Source: Pyropia yezoensis (taxonomy: Eukaryota > Rhodophyta > Bangiophyceae > Bangiales > Bangiaceae). From it: a stretch of 64,000 nucleotides of DNA. The position numbers and the translations under genes were made by a program. The stretch's first letter is position 1, and every line of letters begins with the position of its first letter. Below are positions 1-11,251 of this stretch, in pieces. The stretch is taken from positions 21,499,346 through 21,563,345 of the forward strand of contig CM020618.1 of assembly GCA_009829735.1 (NCBI GenBank). The letters are read 5' to 3'. The notes below the pieces were generated by a model. That model saw only the letters and a list, made by a program, of their open reading frames with translations. It had not been told where the DNA came from and did no database searches.

Positions 1-1112
1 CGGCCGACGCAGACGCCAACGAGCCGCCGCCGCCCCCCCCCGCCCCTGCCACCGGTCGCCTTGGCCGCGTTGGCCGCCGCGGGGGGGCTCATCATGCCGC
101 GCGGGTGACCGCGAGGGCGCGGCGCCCCGCCGTAATACCCCGCCGCCGTGCGCACGGCATTGGCTTTGGCGCCGTGGCGGCAGCGGGAGCGGCAGGAGCG
201 ACGGCAGCAGGAGGATCTCGGCAGAGCTGCGAGGGTGGTGGTGGGCAAGGAGCTGGCCACCATCATCTCGGGCACCTGCGGTGGGGGTGAGGGCGCGGCG
301 TCGAACCGGGCGGCCAGCCAGGCGGCCAGCCAGGCGGCCAGCCAGGCGGCCAGCCGCGCTGTGTCCCGCCGGGCTGGCGGGCGAGCCTCTGCTGTCGCCG
401 ACGAGCCCGCGCAGGGCGGCGGCCTCCTCCTGCTGGACTGTGTCGCCCGTGGGGGGAGGGGGGGTGGCGGGGCGGCCAACGCCGCACCTGGTTCCCTCCG
501 ACTCGCCGCCAGCCTCCCCCCCGCCTCGCGCCTCCTTCCGCGCGGCTTGCGAGGGCCTGTGCATGGCTGGAGGCCAGCTACAGGCCGGGGGGAGGGGGGG
601 TTGGTGGTGCTGGTGCTGGCGGCGATGGTGGCAGCAAGCCCGGGACCGTCACGGCTCGCCGCCGCGCGTGCAGCCGTGCGGGCGAGCGACCGAGCAAGTG
701 AGCAAGCGAGCGTGCGAGCGTGCGTGTGTCGCGGAGAGAGGTGGCGGTGGGGCTTGCTGACTGGCTGTTTGTTAGGTACCGCCTTCAACCGGGCGGCCAT
801 GCTGGACAACGTTCCCCGTCGGGTAGAGCGTCTGCCCAGGGCCAGGGTGGTGGGCGCCACGCTGTCTCGGAAGGTGGTGTCCTTTTTCCACTCCTCCGCG
901 TCAGGGCTGTCCTTGGGGGCCTGCGCCTGCACGACCGGAAACTTTACCGAGCTTCTGCGGGAGGCGGCGGTGGAGGCGCGGGGGGGGGGGGTCGGGGACG
1001 GGGGGGAGGCATGGGGCGGTCTTGGGTGCGAGGACTGGCGCGGGGTATGAAAGTCGTCGCGTGGGCCGGGCTCCTGTACGGGTATGCGCCGGTGAGACGG
1101 GGCAAGGCACGC
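1..1112. other. Left flank, no gene recognised
   Basis: GC-rich sequence outside the large inverted-repeat element. Several open frames cross it on both strands, but they read as Ala/Ser/Arg or Gly/Pro low complexity and show no domain I recognise. The only clear structure is the short tandem repeat at 309-356 and a GAGC/GTGC-rich stretch around 660-730. Confidence 0.5.
309..356. repeat. 12-bp tandem repeat, four copies
   Basis: Four head-to-tail copies of a 12-bp unit, GGCGGCCAGCCA, with the last copy diverging at its end. In one frame it encodes an Ala-Ala-Ser-Gln repeat. It looks like simple-sequence expansion and no function is implied. Confidence 0.85.
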
Positions 1113-1290
1113 GTGTAATGGTAATTGATACAACTACCGACGCCTCCACCGACTGCCACGTCCGTCGCCTCCATCTCCACCGACTGCCACGTCCCGGGTG
1201 GCCGGTGCACGCATAATGATTGTGCGGGGACCCGGCCGGGTGGGGATCCGGCCAGCCGGGTCCGCGAAAGACTTTGCCGTGGACGGCTCC
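1113..1290 (+). repeat. Left terminal inverted repeat with subterminal motifs
   Basis: The core at 1182-1290 (109 bp) is the reverse complement of 18421-18529 with five mismatches. Two copies of the motif GACTGCCACGTCC, at 1151-1163 and 1182-1194, lie at the outer side. Outside the core, the stretch from about 1113 (TAATGG, then CCGACGCC) aligns loosely with the additional repeat unit of the right end. Repeated subterminal motifs of this kind are typical transposase-binding sites in TIR transposons, and that role is inferred here. Inward, the TIR gives way to a C-rich leader. Confidence 0.85.
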
Positions 1291-1442
1291 CCCCCGCATG
1301 CGGCCGCGAGCGGGGAATCCGCGCGGTGTCGCAATGCGCCCATCCCACCGTGCGCGCCGCCTCCTCCCTCTGGGGAGGGGGGCGCCCGCCCGCACCGCCG
1401 GTGCGGTTTTTCCAGCCGTGCCGGTGCCGCTGTTGGCGCGTC

Positions 1443-1485
<43 letters not shown>

Positions 1486-3441
1486 GCCCCCCCAGCCCCC
1501 CTCCCCCGCGCTGCCCCCCCCCCCCCCCCCCCCCCCCCTCCCCCCCCGTCGGCGGCACGGGCGTCGCCGCTGGCTGCGCCATCCCCCCAGCCCACCCCTC
1601 GCGACCACCCACCTTCCTGTTTCTCCTCCCCTCCTGACGGGTGGGGACACCCAAAAGCCCACTTTCAGCTCAAACTCCTTTGCCATGACGTATTCAGAGA
1701 CCCCCTCCCGGCAGCGACGCGCTTCCTTCCGCCGCCCCCATCCCAGCGGAAGCCCAGGCAATCGCAGGCCGCAGCCCCCCCCCCCCCCCCCCCCCCCGGG
1801 TAGCCCACACGAGCAGCCGCCACAGCCGGCACAGCCACCTGGAAAAGTCAACTGCCGCTCCTCAGCAGCCGCCGCCACCCACGCGCCCATACCGCGCACA
1901 AACGCCACCAGCCCGCTATCGGCTGCCACAGAAGGATGCACATAGTCAGCGACCACGATGGTGTCCCCTAGGTCCCCGCTACCGCTGCCATGGTCGCCCG
2001 CGCCAAAGCCAATGCCTGCGCGGAGCCCACCACCTCTGCCACCGCCGCCGACATCGCCGCCGCCGCCGCCGCCGGCCATGCCAGGTAGGCTTGCCAGGCC
2101 TGAGATGGGACCCGCCAGGAAGCCTCACGGGAAGCCCCCTGGGGAGGCGGTCCAGAACCCCCCCGGGAAGCCGACAGGAAACACAGCCGGGAGTCCAGGG
2201 GCGAGTCCGGCAGGGAAGCCACTGGGAGAGCCCGCCGGCGACCCCGGGGGGAGCTCTCCCCGCATAGCTTCCATCGCCGCCGCCATCCCCATCCGAGGGT
2301 CGGCGCGCCACGCGGCAAGCGCAGCCCGTGCCGCCGCCGCCGCAGCGGGAGTAGCACTTCGTGACGCAGCTGTGGCGGCTGCCGCCGCTGCTGCAGCCGC
2401 CGCCAGCGTTGTGGACGTTGACAGCGACGGCATGGGCGGCAGGGGGGGGCAGCTGTGGCATTGGGGGAAAGCGCGGCGGCAGCTGAGGCGTGGGCGGGAA
2501 GGGCGGCAGCGCTTGGCAGGCGACCAGGCGCCGGGCATCGCAGCTGCATCCGGGCGCCGCAGCCGGCGAGGGCCAGCGCAGCGGGTCTCACACCATGTCC
2601 TTGACAGACGGCCGATTTGACAGGCAACGCGGCTTGTGCGGCCCGTTGCACGTACGACTGTCAACACCAAATGGCCCGTCGGCGAAACTGGTACATATTC
2701 GCTTGTCATATCATTCACGAGGACCGTCACGACAAAGGCGTAGCTCAAAAAGTGGATTAAATTGAACCGACGGTGCACGCGTTGGACGGGCCGCACCGTC
2801 CTGGTGGGAAACCATTCTTTCCATTTTGTATATCCAACTGGCGCGTGCCTGCGGATTCCACACACACACACTGGCAGCGCACGTGCCCCGCTTGCTGTCA
2901 CCTGCGCCGGCAGCAACAAACGCACGAACCCGAGGGCTTCTGACGTGGCACGACCCCGCCCGCCCCCCTCCCCCCACCCCCCCCCTTCCTGTGCGTATGC
3001 GCCGAGGCACGCGGCTTTTCGTCCTCGCCCCGCTCCCCTCTTCAGGGGGGTGCTTCCTGCCACCATCGGCGGGACGTCCCCCCCCCCCCCCCCCCCTGCT
3101 CTAATTCTCGTGTCTGGGCCGCGGTCGTGTCGCGGGATCGAGACGCGACCCATTTCACTGCCACTGGCCCAATCTCCCCTATTCACACACCCTCCCCGCC
3201 CCCTCCCCCCTTCGCGCACCGCCCTCCCCACCCCCCCCGCATCCATCTGTCGACCCCCCGACGCCGCCTCCCGGGTTGCCTTTCTTTTTCAACCCTCTTT
3301 GCCCCAGCCCCCGCGGACAAACAACCTCCCCGCTCCCCCCCCCCCCCCCCCCCGCCAACGACGCCGGCCTCCGTCACCCCCCGCGCGGCACGGACGACCG
3401 AGTGCCCTTGTTTTACGCTGGGCTCTGCGCCGGGGTCAGGT
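1291..3441. other. Long C-rich leader between left TIR and first gene
   Basis: About 2.1 kb without a gene I can support. It contains mononucleotide C runs, including 39 C at 1445-1483 and others near 1516-1537, 1778-1797 and 3080-3096. It also has a Gly-Lys-Pro-coding stretch around 2100-2250 and an AT-richer patch at about 2690-2830 (including TTAAATTGAACC near 2756) that could hold a promoter. Both strands carry open frames of 150-390 codons, but their products are Pro/Ala/Gly-biased and unrecognised. The C-tracts just before 3442 resemble the pyrimidine-rich leaders before other start codons in this window. Confidence 0.4.
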
Positions 3442-4007
3442 ATGGAGTGTTCTGACCCCCCGCCATCCCCTCCGCCATCCGTTGGGGCGGCCAGTCCGCC
3501 CCTCGCGGACGACATGGACGTCGAGGACAACGGCCGGGAGGCCACACCGTCGCTGAGCTATGACGACGCTCTGCTGGACTTTGGCGACCTCGACGGTCGT
3601 GACGACTCGACTTCGGTACCGGTACCGCCGTTGACGCAGCCGCAGCCCGGTGGGGTGGACGAGCCGGAGCAGGACGGGATCAGCAGCTCCTGTTTGGGCG
3701 GCGACGACAGAGCCGGTACCGTCCAAGGGGACGAACGTCCGGGGAATCCCCCGGATGATCGTCCGCCACCGTGGCGGATCACGGACGGGCCCGACGCCGC
3801 GCCCGCCGACGGCCCTATATCCCCGTTTTGCACGGTTCAAGAGTCGGTGTCCCTTCGAGACATTGACATGCTTGGCGAGGGTGTGCGCGCGTCGCGGGCC
3901 TACGTCATCGGCTTGTACTACGAACAGTTTAAGCAGACGGGCTACTGCTGGGTAACAGGCTCCCTACGCGTGTGCGAACAAGGCGGGGATGACTTCGATA
4001 AGGAACC

Positions 4008-4044
<37 letters not shown>

Positions 4045-6260
4045 CAACGCCAAAAACGGTACTGGCTCATTGATGGTTACCACCGGTTTACTGCCTTGAT
4101 GCGTCACCTGAACGAGCGTCACCCACTCTCACGAGCGTCGGAGCTCTTTGCTGTCGTATCCCGTCGTGACGGGCGGCCACTGTCCAGGACGGACATTATC
4201 GGCCTGGGCGGCGCCGCCAACTTTGTCACGGTGCGCACAGAGCCGATGAGTGCGCGTGACCAGCTCACCTGGGCCATTGGGTGGGTGACGGCGCCCAACG
4301 ACGCCACACTGGCCAGCGCGTACCACTGCATCACACCGGGCATGCCGCCAGCGGACCTGGCGAAAGCTGTTGGCTCGCTCATCAAGGAAGCACGCTCGCA
4401 TGGGGCGGTGCCCCGTAGCATCACAACACAAAAGGAGTTGGGAGACGAGTCCCTGCGTAAGCTGCTCAGCTTGGGTGCCGCTGCCGTGACAGAGCGCGAG
4501 TCCATCGAGCACATTGTCACCAAGCTGCAGGAGGAAGCCGCCGCCAAGGACAGGAACGGAGCCGCCGGGGGTGCTGCTGCGGCTCGCTTTCGTGAGCCCC
4601 GCGGTGTGCGACGTCGTGCCGCGCGTGTCGCCGGCGGCCCTGTCAGTGGCGAGGACGACAACGACGACGATGAAGACGACGACGACTGTTACGATTCCGA
4701 CGATCACGATGGCGTCGACGGCGTCGATGGCGGTTCACGTGACTGTGGCAAGGGACCCGCCCGTGACGGCCGAGGCAAGCTACTGCGCCAGCGCGCGAAC
4801 AGGACGCTCGCGTTTTGGGCACTTGGGTCCATCCCGTTCCTCCATCTTCCCGGAGTGCCGCCAGCTGAGAGGAACTCTGCACGTGTGCTGATGGTCGATA
4901 CGTCTTGGGCGTGGTCCGCGGGGTTCACAGCAGACGGCCACATGAACCGTCTGACTCGGGGCGCGGACAGCCCGTTTTTCTGGTGCGTATTGATTTTCAT
5001 CATGCACGTCATCAACACGGTCACCGCTGAGCGCTTGTATCGGATCACCCGTGGTGGATTGGAGCAGCATAAGCAGCACGAGCCACACACCACGGGGAAG
5101 GGGGAGGGGGGGGATGGGCGCGTGCAGCCTGCGACGGTCGCCAAGGTGCAGACGACCTCGGCGACGGCGGAGGCAAAGTCGTTTCCTGCACGCCACGCAC
5201 AACTCGCCCTCGACGACAAGGCGGCGTCGGCGTTGCAAGTGCTGCAGCAGCGCCGGCTGGGCCGCTCGCGGACGCTTCGGCACGAGTTGATCGGCGTTTT
5301 CGTACGCCACTACACGTGCGAAGAAATGATGGCCACGGTGGAGAGAGTAAACAAGGTCACTGGCCAGCGCAAGACTGTCATACAACACGGAGGCGGGAGG
5401 GATGGTGCCCAAGTTCGTCATCGGCCGTTTATGACTGTCCACTTTGCTGCGTGGGCCAAGGACTTTGACGCGTTTGTCAAGACAGAGCCGCCGCCACCAC
5501 CACCGCCGCCGCCGACGAGCACAATTGCAGAGGACATTGTGGCGACCGCTGCCGCTGCGGCCGCTGCCACAGCAACTGCAGGCAAGGTGCGGCCGGTACA
5601 GCAGCAGCAGCCCCAGGTCACAGTCATTCCCGCTGTGAATGCTGACGTCGGCGGCAACAAGAGGGCCGCCAATGACACCCAGCGGTACGACGGCGATGCC
5701 AGAGATCGTGACGAGGCGGACTGTGGCGGTGGTGGACACGACAAGAGCCACGGCTCCGGCGACGCCGCGGCCTCGCGGTCGGACTGTTTTGAGACGCCCG
5801 TGGAGACGGTGCGGCGGCCGCTCGTTCCCGCCGTTTTGACGCAGGTAGACGACCAGTTTCGGTCATCACCGTCCTCACCGCCGGCGGCCCAGTCGCCGAC
5901 ACGGGCTCTGTCGGCCAAACCGCCGGAGGCACCTGCAAATCCCGAGGATGCACCCGCAGCACCAGCAGCAGCACCGGCAGCAGCACCGGCAGCAGCACCG
6001 GCAGCAGCACCTACAACCGTACCGGAGGCAACAACAGCAACAGCATCATCGCGTGCAGCCGAGACAGAAGCCAGGGGAACAGCTGCGAGCGCCTTGGCGG
6101 GTACTGCGGCAGCGGCTACGGCTGCTGCTGCCGATTCCGGTGCCAGTGCCGGTGCAGGTGCCCGTTCTGGTCCGGCGAGTGAGGGTGCTGGGTCTGATGC
6201 AGGCGCCCGTTCTGGTCCGGCGAGTGAGGGAGCTGGTTCTGATGCAGGTGTGCGCGCAGC

Positions 6261-6303
<43 letters not shown>

Positions 6304-7899
6304 CCCGAACCAGCACCTGCAGCACCAACACCAGCAGCACCACAACCAAAACCGGCAGCACCCGCACCAGCAGCACCCGCACCAGGAGCACCCGCACCAG
6401 CAGCACCCGCACCAGCAGCGCCGGCAGCGCCGTCAGCAGCCGTCGCAGAAGTCACGGATACAGCAGCGAGCGCTTTGGCGGCTGCTGCGGCTGCGGCTGA
6501 GGCTGCCGGTTCCGGTCCCCGTGCAGGTGCTCGTGCCGCTGCCGCTGCCGCCGCAGCTGCGGCTGCCGCTGCCGCTGCCGCTGCCGCTGCTGCGGGTGGT
6601 AGTGGTGGGTCGGCGGATGGCTCGACGTCGGCCACCCCATTTCGGAGGCGCCACGCCCGCAGCGCCGCCAATCGGGCGACGCGACAAGCGTCCGTGGCTG
6701 AGGCGGCACACGGCGGCGGTGGTGGGTCCAGACCACTGACCAAGAAGAAAGCGCGCTCCAACCGTGCGCGCCGCCCTCAGGCCAAGGCGACCGCCAACGC
6801 GGCCGACAAGAGCGACGGGGAGTCCAAGCGCACGCCGCGCGGATCCAGCAAGGCCACGCGTGGCGCGGGCAAGAACCAAGTGGGTGGAAGCCCCGAAGAA
6901 GCAGGGCGTGCTGCTCCCTCGGGCGGCGGTGGGGTAGACCCTTCGACGCGGCCGTACACCGATACGGTGCCGCCAGTGGCGGCCTCCCGAGCACTCGACG
7001 CTACTGCGAGGCGGGCGGCGCTTGGTTGCCCTCTACCACCGCCGCGCTTGGCGGTGGCTGCTACTGGTGCTGCTGCTGCTGACGAGGAAGAGCAGGAGGA
7101 CGCGCGCGTGGCGCCACCGCCGGCGCCGCGGGGAGAGGTACTGCCTCCATTTGCGGCGCTGTTGCCGCTGGAGCACCAGGCGCGGGACCTTCTGGAGCTG
7201 GGCGTCTGGTACGACGCGGACGCCCGGGCGAAGGCGTACATGGTCAACGCGGGCGCACGGGTTGCGCTGGGCGCCAAGGCCGACACAAACGTCATGTCGT
7301 CGGGCTGGCCCGAGGAAGTCTTGTCCATTTTGGAGACGACGGCCGCGTCAGTGCTTGCGACCGAGCTTTTTGAGCGCGGCTGGGCGATTCTCCAGGGCGC
7401 CACCGCCGTAGGTATGCCTGTCATGCACATGGCCGACGACGACGGCGGGGGCGGCGGTGGGGGTGGCGGCGGTATCCATGCGGCGGCGGGGCAGCCCTCG
7501 CAGCTGCAAGCCCGCCCTAGGGCGGAGTCGGGCACGGGGACGGCGGGACGGGTGTTGAGCGTTGTGGACGCGACGCTGCACGAGCTCATGCGCAGGTTTC
7601 CTGGGGAGGCAGAGCTGGCGAGACGGGCCAAGCAGGAGCAGCGGCGGGGTGCCAGTGCAAGGCGCAGTCGGAAGGGCGACACTGGTCGCGTCGCTGCTGG
7701 GGGTCGCGGTACTGTTGCGGGTGATACACCCCCCGGTGCAGACGACGGGCGGCTGCACGTGGATGACCTGTGGTCGCCCATCATCAACACCAACATTGAT
7801 TCGCTGGACCGCAAGTTCACGAGCAAAGGGCAAGGCCGGCTATCCGTAGGGGTGGACGCGCTCTGCAGCTCAGACGACAACGAGCGTCACAGCCTGTAA
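3442..7899 (+). CDS. ParB-like domain protein with N-terminal part of a 2OG dioxygenase; ends at an in-frame TAA
   Basis: This predicted 1485-residue protein starts at ATG 3442, just after a C-rich leader; the frame is open further upstream but only through Pro-rich sequence. Residues about 130-330 look like a ParB/sulfiredoxin-type domain: the signature IDGYHR (residues 210-215) matches the D-G-x-H-R box of ParB-like proteins, which bind and sometimes cut DNA and, in phages and bacteria, are often linked to DNA methylases. An acidic stretch follows (about 395-430). The segment at about 640-1180 is Pro/Ala/Ser low complexity with a 45-bp tandem repeat. Near residue 1310 the string FERGWAIL resembles the N-terminal helix of 2OG-Fe(II) dioxygenases. 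The frame stops at TAA 7897-7899 and continues, same frame, into the catalytic core downstream, so this is probably the first half of one broken gene. ParB call moderate; nuclease activity not shown. Confidence 0.6.
6160..6249 (+). repeat. 45-bp coding tandem repeat, two copies
   Basis: Two adjacent 45-bp units, at 6160-6204 and 6205-6249, encode the 15-residue unit ARSGPASEGAGSDAG with minor changes, inside the low-complexity linker of the ParB-like protein. This is a recent in-frame duplication. Confidence 0.85.
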
Positions 7900-7926
7900 C
7901 TGTGCAAGTTGGCGGCCGATGTGGGT

Positions 7927-10380
7927 ATGGTGGCCCTGGCGTACAAGGTCCTTCGCGGCCTTCAGAGGGTTGAAGCGGCACGCCGCGAGCACTCGCAGCT
8001 GCCCTACGCCCGGCCCGGTCGGAACCTGATTCCCGCCACGTCCACGCGGCCCGTCCCCGGGCCTACCGAGCAGCACTTTGTCGGCAGCCGAGACGACGCA
8101 CTGCCACCGCTTCGCGTTCGTGCTCCTCGGACGGGCTCTAGGGTGCTGCTGACGACTGCCGGCGCAGTGCCACAGGTCCCGCACGTGGACTTGCCCGTTT
8201 GGTCGTCCGCCGAGTGTCGACAGCGTCGTCGCGGTGGCGGCGGCGGTGGTGGGCCGGGCGGGAGCGAGCGTCGCAAGGGCTCCTCCTCGCACGGGGCGCT
8301 TGGTGCCAGCGGCACTATGGACGATGATGGCAAATACGCCGATGACGACGAGGACACTGGCATTGACGTGCAGGTGGTCTCTGATCCTGTGTACGAGATG
8401 CCTCTGACGAGAAGTTTTTTTGCTCTTGCGTCTGGGGCAGACGCGTTTTCTCTGCGCGTCTGGCCGGGAAGCGTGCTGGCCCTGCAGCGGGAAGCCGACG
8501 AACCCACCTTACGCGACCAATTGGTAATGCCCATGACGTTGGTCGTGCCGCCCAACTCTTTCATCATTGTTCGCAGTGAACTTGTGCACGGCGGCACAGG
8601 CGCCAAGGATGACGTGTGGCGAGCGCACAAGGCCCTCGCGGAAGTGAGTTACCCGCGCAGCATCCGCCTCCACATGTACCTGCAGCACGAGGACGACCCG
8701 CTGTACGACGCAGTGTTTCTGCCTCTACGTGCAGGCGTGTTTCTCTCCCCCGAAGACGTGGCAGCCCGCCGCCGTCTCCGTGAGCGCGGCCGATGCACCG
8801 ACTGCGGCCAGCGTGTCCCCGAAAACAAGGATGGCGACGGTGACGGCGACGGTGACGGCGACGGTGACGGCGACAGCGGCAGCGACAGCGGCAGCGACAG
8901 CGGCAGCGACAGCGGCAGTGGCGTCAGCAGCGACAGCGACAGCAACAGGGGCAGCAACAGGGGCAGCCGCAGCGGCAGTGGCGTCAGCAGCGACAGCGAC
9001 AGCAACAGGGGCAGCAACAGGGGCAGCCGCAGCGGCAGCGGCAGCGGCAGCGACAACGACAGCATCAGGGGCGGCGCCAGCCGCAGCGGCAGCGGCAGCG
9101 ACAGCGACAGCAACAGGGGCGGCGGCAGCGGCAGTCGCAGCGGCAGTGACAGCGACGGCGGCAGTGACGGCGGCAGTGGCGTCCGCAGCGACAGCGACAG
9201 CGACAGCGGCAGCGGCAGCGGCAGCGACAGCGGCAGCGGCAGCGACGGTGGCAGTGACAGCGACAGTGACGCCGACAGTGACGGCGACGACGGCAGCAAC
9301 AGTGACAGCGTAAGCAAGTACGTCCTCGGCGCCGCTGACGGAACAGGCGGGCGTGTCGGCGACAGGAGTCCTGGCGCCCAACGTGTTACCTCAGCTGTTG
9401 GTCGCGCCAAGGGCAAGGGGCGAACAGCAGCGCCGCCGCAATCATCCCGCGCCGTCAGCGGCGGCGGTGGCCGCGGCGGCGGCGGCGGCGGCGGTAGAGC
9501 CAGAAACAGCAGCCAGCCGTCCGTCGAGGTGCCGTCGAGTGTAGCACGGCGGCGGACCCCACGGCCCGGGCCCGAGGCCCGCGCACTGGATAGCTCAACG
9601 ACACCCCGGCGAGCAGCAACGTCCACGTCTGTGCCCGGGACGACGCCGGCAACGGGGCCACCGCAGCGTCCCGGACTCCCCGGACGACGGCCTTCGCCGG
9701 CATCCGCCCTCACGCCTTCAACTAGAACACCTTCGCGACCACCACAAAGCCGACGGGGTGCCACAAAGCCACCGAGTCGTGCACCGCCGCTGGACGCCGC
9801 CGCACTCTCTGCGAGCCTTGCCGCCAGAATTGCCGCCGACCGTGACAGAGTTGGGCGTCGCCCCCCTCCTCTTGCTCAGAGGCACCCGCCTGGTAGTGGC
9901 GGAGGTCCCTGTGGCAGCCGCGGCGGCGGCGGCGGTGGCGGCGGCGGCGGCGGCCGCGGTGGTAGCTCCCGCTCCGATGGTGGTGGCACCGGCCCGGCGA
10001 CTAGAGTCGCTCGTCTGGCGTCTGGAGGTGTCAGTCACGGTAGCGTGCGTGCCAGTGCCGGTCGTGGCCGCGGCGGTGGAGGCAGCGGTGCGACTAGCCT
10101 GGCCGGTCGCCCTGGGCATGGTGCCAGATTGCGACCCGGCGTCCGGGGGGACGGCCTCGACAAAGGGGAAGGCCGCAGCGCGAGTGCTGGTGGCGACAGT
10201 GCCCGAGGAGGTGGTGGTCGCCGCACCGAGGATGGTGGTCGACGACTCGGTGGTGGTAGTGGCGGAAGGAAGCGCCCACGTGAGGACGATGAGACGGACG
10301 GGGACACGGGGCGGCCTCTGTCACGGACCGGCTCCGGCCGGCCGGCGGATGGAGGTCCTTCCAAGAGGCGCCCGATTTGA
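7927..10380 (+). CDS. 2-oxoglutarate/Fe(II)-dependent dioxygenase core with Ser/Asp/Gly-rich tail
   Basis: This continues in the frame of the preceding ORF after the TAA; the first in-frame ATG is 7927, giving 817 residues. The double-stranded beta-helix iron site is visible. The H-x-D motif is in PQVPHVDLPV (His codon 8182-8184, Asp 8188-8190). The distal His is in LVHGGTG (8587-8589), and the 2OG-binding Arg is in SIRLHMYL (8665-8667), the usual order and spacing. Family knowledge: such enzymes oxidise many substrates, and TET/JBP and AlkB members act on nucleic acid bases. Its place beside a DNA methyltransferase and ParB-like domain makes a modified DNA base a reasonable guess, not a demonstrated one. 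From about 8820 the protein is Ser/Asp/Gly repeats, then a Gly/Pro/Arg-rich tail that may bind nucleic acid. A freestanding protein from 7927 would keep all iron ligands but lose the N-terminal helix. Confidence 0.65.
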   Translation: MVALAYKVLRGLQRVEAARREHSQLPYARPGRNLIPATSTRPVPGPTEQHFVGSRDDALPPLRVRAPRTGSRVLLTTAGAVPQVPHVDLPVWSSAECRQRRRGGGGGGGPGGSERRKGSSSHGALGASGTMDDDGKYADDDEDTGIDVQVVSDPVYEMPLTRSFFALASGADAFSLRVWPGSVLALQREADEPTLRDQLVMPMTLVVPPNSFIIVRSELVHGGTGAKDDVWRAHKALAEVSYPRSIRLHMYLQHEDDPLYDAVFLPLRAGVFLSPEDVAARRRLRERGRCTDCGQRVPENKDGDGDGDGDGDGDGDSGSDSGSDSGSDSGSGVSSDSDSNRGSNRGSRSGSGVSSDSDSNRGSNRGSRSGSGSGSDNDSIRGGASRSGSGSDSDSNRGGGSGSRSGSDSDGGSDGGSGVRSDSDSDSGSGSGSDSGSGSDGGSDSDSDADSDGDDGSNSDSVSKYVLGAADGTGGRVGDRSPGAQRVTSAVGRAKGKGRTAAPPQSSRAVSGGGGRGGGGGGGRARNSSQPSVEVPSSVARRRTPRPGPEARALDSSTTPRRAATSTSVPGTTPATGPPQRPGLPGRRPSPASALTPSTRTPSRPPQSRRGATKPPSRAPPLDAAALSASLAARIAADRDRVGRRPPPLAQRHPPGSGGGPCGSRGGGGGGGGGGGRGGSSRSDGGGTGPATRVARLASGGVSHGSVRASAGRGRGGGGSGATSLAGRPGHGARLRPGVRGDGLDKGEGRSASAGGDSARGGGGRRTEDGGRRLGGGSGGRKRPREDDETDGDTGRPLSRTGSGRPADGGPSKRRPI
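8830..9310 (+). repeat. Ser/Asp/Gly-coding repeat tract with two 60-bp units
   Basis: A 6-bp-based array of GACAGC/GGCAGC-type codons encodes an SD/SG-rich acidic region. Inside it a 60-bp unit is duplicated exactly or nearly so, at 8911-8970 and 8971-9030. Expect polymorphic length. It lies just downstream of the dioxygenase core and should be disordered in the protein. Confidence 0.85.
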
Positions 10381-10895
10381 AAAAGGCGACCGCATGGGCC
10401 TCAGGCGGTCGCGCAGGGAGTGTGTCTGTTGACATGTGGGATGCCAGGGGAAGCTAGTTTGTGTGGCAGTGGTGGTCGTGGGGAGTGGGGCTGTTTTCTG
10501 TTTTGCATTTGTTTGTTTCCTGTGTTTGAACTACGGTGCGGGGGGATGACGGGGGGGTGTGTGGGTGGCAGGGTCGCCGAGGGCGCAAACCTGGAAACAT
10601 CACACAGCTGCTCTGTACGTACTCGTCGGTTTCAATTCCCATTCAGTACACATATGGATATCTTTTTAGATACAGTGACGCCGCACAGGATAGATATCGA
10701 CTGACAAGTGCATTCCGTTTTGAATGTATGAACTTGCGGCCACACAGAAGCGCGCCAACTGTCGGTCGACCCCGACACTCTGTCTGTGGGTGGCTGCGGT
10801 GCACACGACCCACCGCACTGCGACGCGGAACTTGCCGCGATCGTTTGCGGAGCTTCACCCGCGCCGTTGCTCCGAGTGCAAGCCCGGCTGCCCGC
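10381..10895. promoter_or_regulatory. Spacer between the two element genes, probable promoter
   Basis: About 510 bp separate the dioxygenase stop from the preferred ATG of the methyltransferase gene. The segment at about 10620-10740 is clearly AT-richer than its surroundings and contains ACATATGGATATC and TTTTTAGATACAG, plausible core-promoter sequence. The methyltransferase frame is open from 10536, but the part upstream of 10896 has no recognisable protein character. No terminator signal was identified. Confidence 0.35.
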
Positions 10896-11212
10896 ATGGC
10901 CGACCTTTTGCCACCCTCGTGGCTCGTCCTCAGCGTCACGCGCATCGTCACCGCTTGTGCTGAGGCCGTGGTGGACGCCGCCGGTGATGGGGCGGACGCC
11001 TTCGCCGCTGACACCGCCGCCACTGCAATTGGAGGCGCCACCGCCACCGGGACCGAACGCGGTGCCGGCGGCAAGAGGTCTGGGCCTGTGGAGGATCGTG
11101 GCAACCAGCCCGCTACCGCGGCGAGGCGCCCGAAAAAGCGGCGCGCCGGGGCGCCAAACGCTGTCCGAGACGATGAGCGGCGCGGGACAACCGGCGGCGG
11201 CGGCGGCGGCGT

Positions 11213-11251
<39 letters not shown>

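Noticed and set aside
148-1050. 300-codon + frame at the left edge
   Set aside because: Ala/Ser/Arg-biased, built partly on a 12-bp repeat; no protein family recognised.
1958-2620. 220-codon + frame with Gly-Lys-Pro repeats, and the overlapping - strand frame 2125-3246
   Set aside because: Low-complexity on both strands, no conserved motif, and lies in the leader of the element's first gene.
7896-7965. GTAACT...TTCAG as an intron removing the dioxygenase TAA
   Set aside because: 70 nt shifts the frame and brings a stop immediately after the junction.
8649-9764. 371-codon - strand Leu/Pro/Ser frame
   Set aside because: Complement of the Ser/Asp/Gly repeat; repeat-derived.
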